Source: an uncultured Ectothiorhodospiraceae bacterium (GTDB lineage: Bacteria; Pseudomonadota; Gammaproteobacteria; Nitrococcales; Nitrococcaceae). Taken from it: 46,532 bases of DNA. Under the pieces are notes generated by a model, which was not told the DNA's origin, did no database searches, and saw only the letters and a program-made list of their open reading frames with translations. Each line of letters starts with the position of its first letter. Within the stretch, counting starts at the first letter, position 1. Both the position numbers and the translations under genes were made by a program. Positions 39,069 through 46,532 of the stretch are shown here, piece by piece. The DNA is taken from assembly GCA_913056315.1 (NCBI GenBank), contig CAJXMZ010000004.1, positions 1-46,532 on the forward strand, read 5' to 3'.

Positions 39069-40116
39069 GGGTTTGGATTGCCCTTATTGCGTTTTTAAAG
39101 TCGCTTACCTGTTCTGACCAGCTATTTAAGCCGGTGCGCGCGCTAACCGCACTCTGGGTTAATTCGTGCAGCCGATCGGGTTGGGTGATGACGCTGGCAA
39201 GCGCGTCAGCCAGGGCTGCAGCGTCATTGTGTGCGACACAAATTCCCGCCTTGGGTGGCAGGGTATCGGGTAGCGCACCGGCATCGGTTGTGATGACCGG
39301 GATGCCGCGGGCAATCGCCTCAGTCACCACCATGCCATAACCCTCATAGCGTGAAGGCAGCACCAAAACATCGGTCGTGGCCCACAGGCGCTTGAGCGCA
39401 TCATCATCGAGCGCACCGGTGAGGGTAATTTTTTGCTCTAACCTGTGTGCGTTGATTTGCGCTTGGCACGCATTGGCAAAGGCTGGGTTTAAATCATTAG
39501 CCCCGACCAATGAGGCCCGCCATGGCAGTTCTTTTAACGTGTTTAGGCTATCGATGAGGATATCTTGGCCTTTGCGTGGAATGAGGGAGCCCAAGCATAA
39601 AAAATGCAGCATTGATTCATTGCGTGCCGGCCGCAGCGCTAATGGCTCAACCCCGGGCGGGACAACATGCACTGCCTGTTGATACAGCCCCAGTTGATCG
39701 AGTCGTCGGCGAGTAAAATCACTGGTCACAATCACGCCTTGGGCAAGGGTAAGCGCGAGCGCTTCGCTGTCCTTGAGCGCGTCGGCACGGGTCGGGGTTA
39801 GCCCCGTCTCATCAGCCAGCGGGTGGTGAACGAGGGCAATGAAGTGCAATCGCTGTGCATGGGCGGCGAATGCCTTGGGTGATCCGCCGAGCACCAGTCC
39901 ATCGACAAGCACCCACTGTCCGTCATCGAGCCGCGTTAAGCACCCATCGATCGCTTGGCTTGCGCGCTGATCAGGGGTTGGAAATTGGCCGCCTAGGCTA
40001 TGGACGTCAATCTCCAGCCCAGCGGCCTGCAATCCCTCAACCATATGTCGGTCATAACGACTGCCGCCGGTTGGGCGATTGAGCGCGCCAGGCACGATAA
40101 AAGCCAGTGTACTCAC
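39061..40116 (-). CDS. Glycosyltransferase family 4 protein
   Basis: GGSRYDRHMVEGL; FLCLGSLIPRKGQDILIDSL; LPSRYEGYGMVVTEAIARGIPVITTDAGALPD. Confidence 0.92.
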   Translation of the reverse strand: MSTLAFIVPGALNRPTGGSRYDRHMVEGLQAAGLEIDVHSLGGQFPTPDQRASQAIDGCLTRLDDGQWVLVDGLVLGGSPKAFAAHAQRLHFIALVHHPLADETGLTPTRADALKDSEALALTLAQGVIVTSDFTRRRLDQLGLYQQAVHVVPPGVEPLALRPARNESMLHFLCLGSLIPRKGQDILIDSLNTLKELPWRASLVGANDLNPAFANACQAQINAHRLEQKITLTGALDDDALKRLWATTDVLVLPSRYEGYGMVVTEAIARGIPVITTDAGALPDTLPPKAGICVAHNDAAALADALASVITQPDRLHELTQSAVSARTGLNSWSEQVSDFKNAIRAIQTHG

Positions 40117-40517
40117 CCGTGCAGGGATTGCTCGTAGCTGGCCGCCGCGACGTGAGATTCGTTCAGCGTAATGCGCAGCCGATCCAGGGTTTTGGCAGAT
40201 TCACCCAGGTCACCATTGCTAATCGCCGTGGCAAACGCACCAGCGATGTGGCTGGCAAGGTATTCCGTTGTGGTGTTAACGCCCGCAAATTCTGTCATCT
40301 CGTCTAAATTTTTTAAGTTATAGCGGCCTAAAATGCTGCCGAGCACCTCGGTTGCACGCGCAATGTCAATAACAACGCCATCGGCGTCTAGCTGTTCACG
40401 AAAGAACTCCGCATCAACTACGTAAGTTGCGCCATGTAGGGCCTGTGCGGGGCCAAACGTCTCCCCGCGAAAGCTGTGGGCGATCATAAAATGATCTCGA
40501 ACACGAATGCTGTACAT
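40113..40517 (-). CDS. 6-pyruvoyltetrahydropterin synthase / 6-carboxytetrahydropterin synthase-like protein, active site altered
   Basis: MYSIRVRDHFMIAHSFRGETFGPAQALHGATYVVDAEF; NLDEMTEFAGVNTTTEYLASHI; LNESHVAAASY. Confidence 0.82.
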   Translation of the reverse strand: MYSIRVRDHFMIAHSFRGETFGPAQALHGATYVVDAEFFREQLDADGVVIDIARATEVLGSILGRYNLKNLDEMTEFAGVNTTTEYLASHIAGAFATAISNGDLGESAKTLDRLRITLNESHVAAASYEQSLHG

Positions 40518-40525
40518 CAGTCCTC

Positions 40526-41497
40526 CTAGTAGTGGATGCGGTGGCAAAGACCATGACCGGCAACAAGGTCAGGCATGGTTTGAGGCAGATCTTCAAAGGC
40601 GCTCTCAGCATCAATTAATGCCCCCCACTCAGGATGCGCGGCGGTGATCTCTAAGGCTTTTTGCATGCGCCGACGATAGTCCCAGCGCGGGCGCATTGCC
40701 GGAGAGATTTGCCCAACCTGTGAACTGCGTAGGGTTAGCCGGCGAGAATGAAACGCCTCGCCCAGTGCCACGCGTGGTGTTTGATCGCCATACCAACTCA
40801 TTTCGGTCACCTTAGCCTCGTCACCTGCGAGCTCGAGCGCCAGATTAAGGCCAGCTTCGGTTGCGCTGGCGTGGATAACTTGATCGGCATCACCCTGGGC
40901 TTGCGCCGGCGTGGCAAAGCGCAAGCCAAGCGCATTCGCCAGGGCTTCGCGCTCGGGGTTAATGTCGATGAGCTCAACTTGCGTGCCGGGCAGGCTGTGA
41001 CAAAGACTGGCGACTAAACAGCCCACCACGCCGGCGCCAACAACACGAATTTGCTCGCCCGGCCGTGGGCAAACATCCCAACAGGCATTGAGTGCGGTTT
41101 CGGCGTTCGCGGCGAGGACCGCGCGCTCGGCAGGCAGTCCCTCGGGTAATGGGAAGGCGGCTTCTATGGGCAAGTGGTAGCGGTTTTGGTGGGGGTATAA
41201 GGCAAAAATCACTTGGCCTTGCCAGTCAGAGGGCCCCTGTTCAACCACGCCGACATTGGCATAGCCGTATTTTACGGGCGCCGGAAACTCGCCTTCCTGA
41301 AACGGCGCTCGCATGCGTTGGTACTGACTCAAAGGCACGTTGCCTTGCCAAATTAACCGCTCAGTCCCGCGGCTAACACCGCTGTAGAGGGCGCGCACAG
41401 TCAGCTCGTCGGCCTTGGGCGCGGGCATTGTGTGGGCGTAGATGGCGCCTTGCCCAGGGGCAGTAACCCAAAAGGCGCGGCTTATATCCCCGGGCAT
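40526..41497 (-). CDS. MDR-family (zinc-type alcohol dehydrogenase-like, BchC-like) oxidoreductase
   Basis: LYSGVSRGTERLIWQGNVP; KYGYANVGVVEQG; RVVGAGVVGCLVASLCHSLPGTQVELIDINPER. Confidence 0.85.
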   Translation of the reverse strand: MPGDISRAFWVTAPGQGAIYAHTMPAPKADELTVRALYSGVSRGTERLIWQGNVPLSQYQRMRAPFQEGEFPAPVKYGYANVGVVEQGPSDWQGQVIFALYPHQNRYHLPIEAAFPLPEGLPAERAVLAANAETALNACWDVCPRPGEQIRVVGAGVVGCLVASLCHSLPGTQVELIDINPEREALANALGLRFATPAQAQGDADQVIHASATEAGLNLALELAGDEAKVTEMSWYGDQTPRVALGEAFHSRRLTLRSSQVGQISPAMRPRWDYRRRMQKALEITAAHPEWGALIDAESAFEDLPQTMPDLVAGHGLCHRIHY

Positions 41498-41558
41498 AGG
41501 CGCGGCAACTCCTTAATGACTGATAAACTCGACTGCATACGATGACAGGAGAGTAGCA

Positions 41559-42275
41559 TTGGTTCCGGAGCGTTCCGATCGCCGTTGGCTATATATTTTG
41601 CCGGACTTGCTCATTGCCGCCATTTTACTCATGGGTGCGGCCGGTGGCTTGCGTATTGTGTTTGATCTGTCAGCGGCGGTGCCGATTGTGGCCATGCTAG
41701 TGTTGATCGCGTTGGGGACTGTGCTTTGGCGTCACCAGGGCTTTCGGCCATTCACACCGGCCGATCGCGTCACGCTGGGTCGTGCTGTGTTGGTCATGTT
41801 GCTCATTGCACTGCTGCCTGCGGCCAGCGGTCTGCCTGCGCAAAGCGGCATTGTCTTTGCACTGGGGTTAGTCGCGGTATTACTCGATGGAGTGGACGGG
41901 GCAGTTGCTCGACGCTGGCGCTGCGAGACAGTCGAAGGCGCACGCTTTGATATGGAGCTTGATGCGCTGCTGCTGCTTGTGCTTTGTGGCTGGCTCGTGG
42001 TCATGGAGCGTGCTGGCCTGTGGGTATTGGCCATTGGTGGCTGGCGCTATGCCTATGTGCTGGCGGGGTGGTGGTGGCCGGCGCTGCGCATGCCATTGGC
42101 GCCATCGCAGCGTCGACGAGTGATTTGTGCGGTGCAAGGAATGGGTCTTGTGGTCTGCTTAGCCCCCGGCTTGCCCGCAACGCTGACTGCACCGCTTGCC
42201 CTTGGCCTACTGATACTGTTGAGCTACTCATTCATCGTTGATATCGCAGCGGCGTTTCAATCTGCTTCACCCTAA
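41559..42275 (+). CDS. CDP-alcohol phosphatidyltransferase
   Basis: Canonical DGx2ARx8Gx3Dx3D motif (DGAVARRWRCETVEGARFDMELD); TTG start with AGGAG upstream. Confidence 0.88.
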   Translation: MVPERSDRRWLYILPDLLIAAILLMGAAGGLRIVFDLSAAVPIVAMLVLIALGTVLWRHQGFRPFTPADRVTLGRAVLVMLLIALLPAASGLPAQSGIVFALGLVAVLLDGVDGAVARRWRCETVEGARFDMELDALLLLVLCGWLVVMERAGLWVLAIGGWRYAYVLAGWWWPALRMPLAPSQRRRVICAVQGMGLVVCLAPGLPATLTAPLALGLLILLSYSFIVDIAAAFQSASP

Positions 42276-42286
42276 GGAGAATTTCT

Positions 42287-42877
42287 ATGCGCATTCCTCA
42301 TTGGCTACTCGCGTTAGCGCTTGCCTTACCCTACAGCGCGAATGTCTCAGCCGCGCCTGAGCGCTTCGTACTCGATCCAAGTCACGTGAGCATTGGATTT
42401 TTAATCGGCCATGCTCGATTCGCTCAGGTATTGGGATTATTTAGCGATGTCTCGGGTGAGTTTGTCTACGACGCCGATACCCAAACCCTTAACAGCGGCA
42501 AGGTCGAAATTCGTGGCAAAAGCGTGTTTACCGGTCATGAAAAACGCGATGAGCATGTTCGCGGCGATGACTTTTTGGCGACTGATGCGCATCCCATGAT
42601 GACTTTTCAGGCAACCGATTACACGGCGAGCAGCGATCGTGCCGGCGTGCTCGAAGGTGATCTCACCATACGAGGTGTCACCCAACCGATTGCTTTGGAT
42701 GTCACGCTCAACCGACGGGCCGACCACCCTATTGGCGGTGCCGATACACTGGGAGGCTCAGCGCGCGGAGTCATTGAGCGCAGTGCGTTTGACATGAGCT
42801 ATGCGCTTGAGGGCGATTTAGTGAGTGATGCCGTCGAATTACTCATCGAGTTTGAAGCCACGCACGAGCCGCGCTGA
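42287..42877 (+). CDS. YceI-family periplasmic protein
   Basis: Signal peptide; FVLDPSHVSIGFLIGHARFAQVLGLFSDVSGEFVYD; DLTIRGVTQPIALDV. Confidence 0.93.
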   Translation: MRIPHWLLALALALPYSANVSAAPERFVLDPSHVSIGFLIGHARFAQVLGLFSDVSGEFVYDADTQTLNSGKVEIRGKSVFTGHEKRDEHVRGDDFLATDAHPMMTFQATDYTASSDRAGVLEGDLTIRGVTQPIALDVTLNRRADHPIGGADTLGGSARGVIERSAFDMSYALEGDLVSDAVELLIEFEATHEPR

Positions 42878-43755
42878 TGAGCGCCACGCAGTCAGCCGGT
42901 CAAGGCCGCATCGGTCTAGCGCTCGGGGGTGGCGCGGCGCGCGGCTGGGCGCATATTGGGGTGATACGAGCGCTCAACGCCGCGGGGATTCAACCCGATG
43001 TCGTGGCGGGTACATCGGTGGGGGCCATTGTCGGTGCAATGTATTGCAGCGAGCATCTAGAGGCCTTTGAAGCATGGGTGCGCACGATTACCCGGCGCGA
43101 TGTGGTGGGGTACATGGACTTTACCCTGGGCAATGGCGGCTTTATCCAGGGGCGTCGGTTGATGGAGCGGTTTCAAAAAACCTTTGGCGAGCACCGATTC
43201 GCTGACTTACATCACCCCTTGGGGGTGGTCGCAACCGACCTCTACAGCGGTCAAGAGCGTTGGCTGCGTGAGGGCGACTTGGCAACGGCTGTCAGGGCAT
43301 CCATGGCATTGCCAGGGCTGTTTACCCCGGTCCAGGTTAATGGTGAGTGGTTAGTTGATGGTGGACTGGTCAACCCCGTGCCGGTATCGCTGTGCCATGC
43401 AATGGGTGCTGATCGAGTGATTGCCGTTAATTTGAATGACGGTTTGTTAGGCCGGCGTATTCAAGCCCCGGTGGAGCAGGTCGCCGAGGAAGACGCGGCA
43501 AGCGAAGAGACCCGCCCCGGCGTTTTTGATGTCATCGCCACCGCGGTTAACGTGATGCAAGATCGGGTGACGCGCAGTCGGATGGCCGGCGACCCACCAA
43601 CCCTATTAATCAGCCCACGGCTTGCCCACATCGGGCTTTTGGAAATGCATCGTGGTGCTGAAGCGATTCAGGCAGGGTGGGATAGCGTTGAACAAATGGA
43701 TGCCGCGATCAGCGCTTTTAAAGCCGACTCGTTAGCCGCTCAGCGAGTCGATTAG
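42877..43755 (+). CDS. Patatin-like phospholipase family protein (RssA-like)
   Basis: IGLALGGGAARGWAHIGVIRAL; GTSVGAIVGAMY; DGGLVNPVPV. Confidence 0.93.
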   Translation: MSATQSAGQGRIGLALGGGAARGWAHIGVIRALNAAGIQPDVVAGTSVGAIVGAMYCSEHLEAFEAWVRTITRRDVVGYMDFTLGNGGFIQGRRLMERFQKTFGEHRFADLHHPLGVVATDLYSGQERWLREGDLATAVRASMALPGLFTPVQVNGEWLVDGGLVNPVPVSLCHAMGADRVIAVNLNDGLLGRRIQAPVEQVAEEDAASEETRPGVFDVIATAVNVMQDRVTRSRMAGDPPTLLISPRLAHIGLLEMHRGAEAIQAGWDSVEQMDAAISAFKADSLAAQRVD

Positions 43756-44730
43756 ACCCAGCACTGGCCAGGCCAGCAGCATTTGCGCAAAGCGTATGGT
43801 GGATGGCTCTGAGGCAAGGCTGTGATCAGCGCCGGCTGGCGCATCAAGACCGGCAAAGGCGCAAATTTCTTGTTCCAGCGTCTCCAGCGCCGCCGGTGGC
43901 ATATGCCCATCGACATGCAAGACATTCACCGGTTGTCCATAGGCATGACTGGGCACGGTGGCCAGCATAAAAGGCATGGCTGAATCACGGGTCATGTTGT
44001 TGAGGTCGACCGGAAAATACAGCGCGGGCTGATCGTCTGGGCCGGGTTTAACAATCACCTCGAGGTGATAACAGGTATCCGGAATCTCGGCGGCCAGCTC
44101 GCCCAGCGCAAAACGCCCGAGCTCACTGGGGTGAATACGCAAGACCACATCGGCCTGCGCTTCTTGATCAGCAATCCAGCGTGTGTAGTGCGCACTGCGT
44201 CGAGTAATTTCGTTATGCGCTTCGTCCTGCGCATAGCCACGCTCGCGGGTATCGCGATGGTGCTTCCAAGCGTGCTTAATGGGCGCGTCGGTATCGACAT
44301 AAATCGCAAAGTCGAGCAGCGGCAAGAAATCCGGATACAGCGTGTGCAAACCCTCGACCACTATAACCGGGGTGGGTTCGTAGCGTTGTGAGGCCTCGAA
44401 GCAACCGTTGCGGTGATTGTAGATGGGAATATCGACCGCTTTGCCTTGGCGCAATGCGCTCAAATGCTCAACAGCTAAGGCAAGGCGGTTGGCGCTGGGG
44501 TCGAGCGGAGATTGACCGCTGGCCCGTCGAGCTGCCCGGTCTTCGGCGTGATAGCCATCGAGGCTGATTTGGCTCACCCGCTGGCTACCTAATAGCCACT
44601 CTATGCCCTGGGTATAGGTTGATTTGCCACTGCCGCTATCACCGGCAACACCAATGATTAAGGGTTTCTTGCGCCCACCCAGCCTTGCCGATAGCGCAGC
44701 CTGCGGAGTTGAGCCGCTTTTGTTTTGCAT
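43732..44730 (-). CDS. Phosphoribulokinase/uridine kinase-family protein (class II PRK-like)
   Basis: IIGVAGDSGSGKSTYTQGIEWLLG, ISLDGYHAEDRAARRASGQSPLDPSANRLAL, PIYNHRNG, IVVEGLHTLYPDFLPLLDFAIYVD, AWKHHRDTRERGY. Confidence 0.85.
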   Translation of the reverse strand: MQNKSGSTPQAALSARLGGRKKPLIIGVAGDSGSGKSTYTQGIEWLLGSQRVSQISLDGYHAEDRAARRASGQSPLDPSANRLALAVEHLSALRQGKAVDIPIYNHRNGCFEASQRYEPTPVIVVEGLHTLYPDFLPLLDFAIYVDTDAPIKHAWKHHRDTRERGYAQDEAHNEITRRSAHYTRWIADQEAQADVVLRIHPSELGRFALGELAAEIPDTCYHLEVIVKPGPDDQPALYFPVDLNNMTRDSAMPFMLATVPSHAYGQPVNVLHVDGHMPPAALETLEQEICAFAGLDAPAGADHSLASEPSTIRFAQMLLAWPVLGLIDSLSG

Positions 44731-44753
44731 GGAAAACCTCACTGGCAGGGTGG

Positions 44754-44768
44754 TCGCGATCATCGCGA
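44754..44768. promoter_or_regulatory. Candidate operator palindrome TCGCGAT-C-ATCGCGA
   Basis: Perfect 7+1+7 palindrome in the divergent PRK-like/rraA intergenic region, 24 bp upstream of the PRK-like ATG. Confidence 0.35.
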
Positions 44769-44895
44769 ATCCGATAGACCATTCTGCGCTGCCTAGCCAG
44801 CCTGTCCAACCCCAATGTGATGTTAGCCAGCGAATAAGGGAGTTGCCCTTGGCGGCTGCGCCGGTTAGCGTCATGACTATACAAAGGAGATTGGG

Positions 44896-45375
44896 ATGGC
44901 ATTAAAGACCACGGACTTATGTGACGAGCACGCCGATTCGCTGCGCATTATGGCGCCTTTATTTGGTGATTATGGCGGCCGCAATGGCTTTTCTGGTCAG
45001 ATTCAAACGGTGAAAACGTTTGAGGATAATAGCCGGGTGGCCGAACTGTTAGATACCCCGGGTGAGGGTCAAGTCCTTGTCGTCGACGGCGCAGGGTCAA
45101 TGCGTTGTGCGTTGCTTGGCGATCAACTCGCGGCAAAAGCACGCGATAATGGCTGGAGCGGATTGCTCATTTACGGCTGCGTGCGCGATTCCAGCGACTT
45201 GGCTGATTTAGATGTGGGCATTAAAGCGCTCAACACCCACCCGTGCAAAAGCCATAAAGGCGGGGCTGGCGAAGTCGGCGTGGTGGTCACCTTTGCGGGT
45301 GTCACGGTAAGCCCTGGTGAGTGGCTCTGCGCTGATCGTGATGGCATTGTGGTGGCAAGTGAGCCGCTAAATTAA
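44896..45375 (+). CDS. rraA: RraA-family protein (regulator of ribonuclease E activity A / HMG aldolase-like)
   Basis: TTDLCDEHADSLRIMAPLFGDYGGRNGFSGQIQTVKTFEDNSRV; GLLIYGCVRDSSDLADLDVGIKALNTHPCKS; WLCADRDGIVV. Confidence 0.93.
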   Translation: MALKTTDLCDEHADSLRIMAPLFGDYGGRNGFSGQIQTVKTFEDNSRVAELLDTPGEGQVLVVDGAGSMRCALLGDQLAAKARDNGWSGLLIYGCVRDSSDLADLDVGIKALNTHPCKSHKGGAGEVGVVVTFAGVTVSPGEWLCADRDGIVVASEPLN

Positions 45376-45408
45376 ATAAAAATACCCTGCCCGGGAGGAG
45401 CGTTCATC

Positions 45409-45867
45409 ATGCGTCGATCTGTTCAATCACTGCTCGCCGAGCGGGCGGGCCAGCTACATGCACTGGGTCCTACACAAAGCGTGGCTGAGGCAGTGGCATT
45501 AATGAACCGAACCAATATTGGCGCGATTTTGGTGCTCGATCCTGAACAAACGCTGCAAGGGATATTCACCGAACGCGATGTGCTGCGCCGGGTGATTGAA
45601 AATCGCCTAGATATTGAGACAACGTTGCTTGAGTCGGTGATGACGCGTGAAGTCTACTGTGTTGAGCCCAGTTGCACAGTTGAACAGGCCATGGCGTTGG
45701 TGAGCGAGCGAAATGTTCGTCATTTGCCGGTGATGGAGGGCAGTCGAGTCATGGGAATGGTGTCAGTGCGTGATCTCACCGCGGCGGTAGTTGAGGTGCG
45801 CAATGTTGAACTGGCCGAGCTCAATAGTTATGTGCGCGGAAGCTATGGTGGTTATGGCGGCGAGTGA
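45409..45867 (+). CDS. CBS-domain protein
   Basis: Two CBS repeats (SVAEAVALMNRTNIGAILVLD...GIFTERDVLRRV; TVEQAMALVSERNVRHLPVMEG...GMVSVRDLT). Confidence 0.9.
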   Translation: MRRSVQSLLAERAGQLHALGPTQSVAEAVALMNRTNIGAILVLDPEQTLQGIFTERDVLRRVIENRLDIETTLLESVMTREVYCVEPSCTVEQAMALVSERNVRHLPVMEGSRVMGMVSVRDLTAAVVEVRNVELAELNSYVRGSYGGYGGE

Positions 45868-46249
45868 ATCGGTGCGACTGGATCGCTGGCTATGGGCGGC
45901 ACGCTTTTTTAAAACACGCCGCCTCGCCACCGAGGCCATTCAAGCGGGCAAAGTCACGATTGACGGGGCCAAAGGCAAGCCTGCCCGGGCCCTTAAGCCT
46001 GGGCAGCGTTTGCAAATACGTAAAGGCCCCATGCGCTTTGAAGTCGATGTTCAAGCGCTCGCTGACCAACGTGGGCCAGCGAGTATTGCCGAGACACTCT
46101 ACCGCGAGACCGACGAGAGCATTGCCCAACGCGAGCGTCAGCGCACCGAATGGCAGGTGGCTAAAGCCGCCCAGCCACGACCAGCCCACCGGCCGGATCG
46201 TCGCGACCGTCGGCGCTTGAGCGATTTTAAACGCGGCGGCGAAGATTAG
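45854..46249 (+). CDS. hslR: S4-domain RNA-binding heat-shock protein 15 (Hsp15)
   Basis: VRLDRWLWAARFFKTRRLATEAIQAGKVTIDGAKGKPARALKPGQRLQIRKG; start could be ATG 45845. Confidence 0.9.
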   Translation: MAASESVRLDRWLWAARFFKTRRLATEAIQAGKVTIDGAKGKPARALKPGQRLQIRKGPMRFEVDVQALADQRGPASIAETLYRETDESIAQRERQRTEWQVAKAAQPRPAHRPDRRDRRRLSDFKRGGED

Positions 46250-46532
46250 TCCGGTGTATCAATGCCGGCCTCATAGCCCGCGGCTTTAACCCCTGCAACC
46301 GCACAGGCTTCGTCTGCGTCAGAGGTGTCACCGCTGATACCAACAGCACCCACAATGTGGCCGTTATCAATAATTAACACACCCCCAGGCACTGGAATGA
46401 AGCGGCCATCCGATGCCGATCCAACCGCAGCCATAAACGCATCGCGGCCTTGGTTGCGCTCGCCCACCGTGCGGCTCGCCACCCCAATACCCAAGGCCCC
46501 CCAGGCCTTACCTTGAGCGATTTGCTGACGCA
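46246..46532 (-). CDS. GlcG/HbpS-family heme-binding-like protein (5' truncated by window edge)
   Basis: FIPVPGGVLIIDNGHIVGAVGISGDTSDADEACAVAGVKAAG; frame open to end of window. Confidence 0.85.
   Translation of the reverse strand, partial: RQQIAQGKAWGALGIGVASRTVGERNQGRDAFMAAVGSASDGRFIPVPGGVLIIDNGHIVGAVGISGDTSDADEACAVAGVKAAGYEAGIDTPD

Noticed and set aside
1-46532. CRISPR arrays, tRNA/rRNA genes, insertion sequences, prophage or toxin-antitoxin loci
   Set aside because: No regular spaced repeats, transposase/integrase motifs or recognisable RNA genes were seen on reading; a tRNAscan/CRISPR search was not possible.

Overview
This is a gene-dense window from a bacterial chromosome, probably a gammaproteobacterium judging by gene content, with about 42 protein-coding genes. 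I saw no rRNA, tRNA, CRISPR array or transposase. In order, it contains: a split B12-dependent ribonucleotide reductase (NrdJa/NrdJb-like); minor type IV pilins (PilV/W/X); a D-amino-acid transaminase; a DsbC/G-like thiol protein; a sulfide-oxidation-like module (HiPIP, TDT permease, small membrane protein, Tat-exported SQR); SelO; a TAXI-TRAP transporter; DsbB; a DinG-type helicase; ectoine genes ectC and ectA without ectB; a tightly coupled MFS/TsaB/Zur-like/UbiG/M23/FeS-photolyase operon; the four-gene ligase-associated DNA-repair cassette; SDR, M20 peptidase, SLC13 transporter and ProQ; an unknown-protein/UDG/creatininase operon; a RibA-like, RibD_C-like, PTPS-like, glycosyltransferase, methyltransferase, flippase and dehydrogenase cluster; CDP-alcohol phosphatidyltransferase, YceI, patatin, a PRK-like kinase, RraA, a CBS protein, Hsp15 and a partial GlcG/HbpS gene. 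The best leads are (1) the pteridine/flavin-pathway-like cluster at about 34.6-42.3 kb, whose PTPS homologue has lost canonical active-site residues, and (2) a compact unannotated small-RNA candidate at about 23.10-23.16 kb with an extended -10, a CU-rich anti-Shine-Dalgarno-like tract and an intrinsic terminator. Product names come from recognising motifs in the translations; no database search was run.
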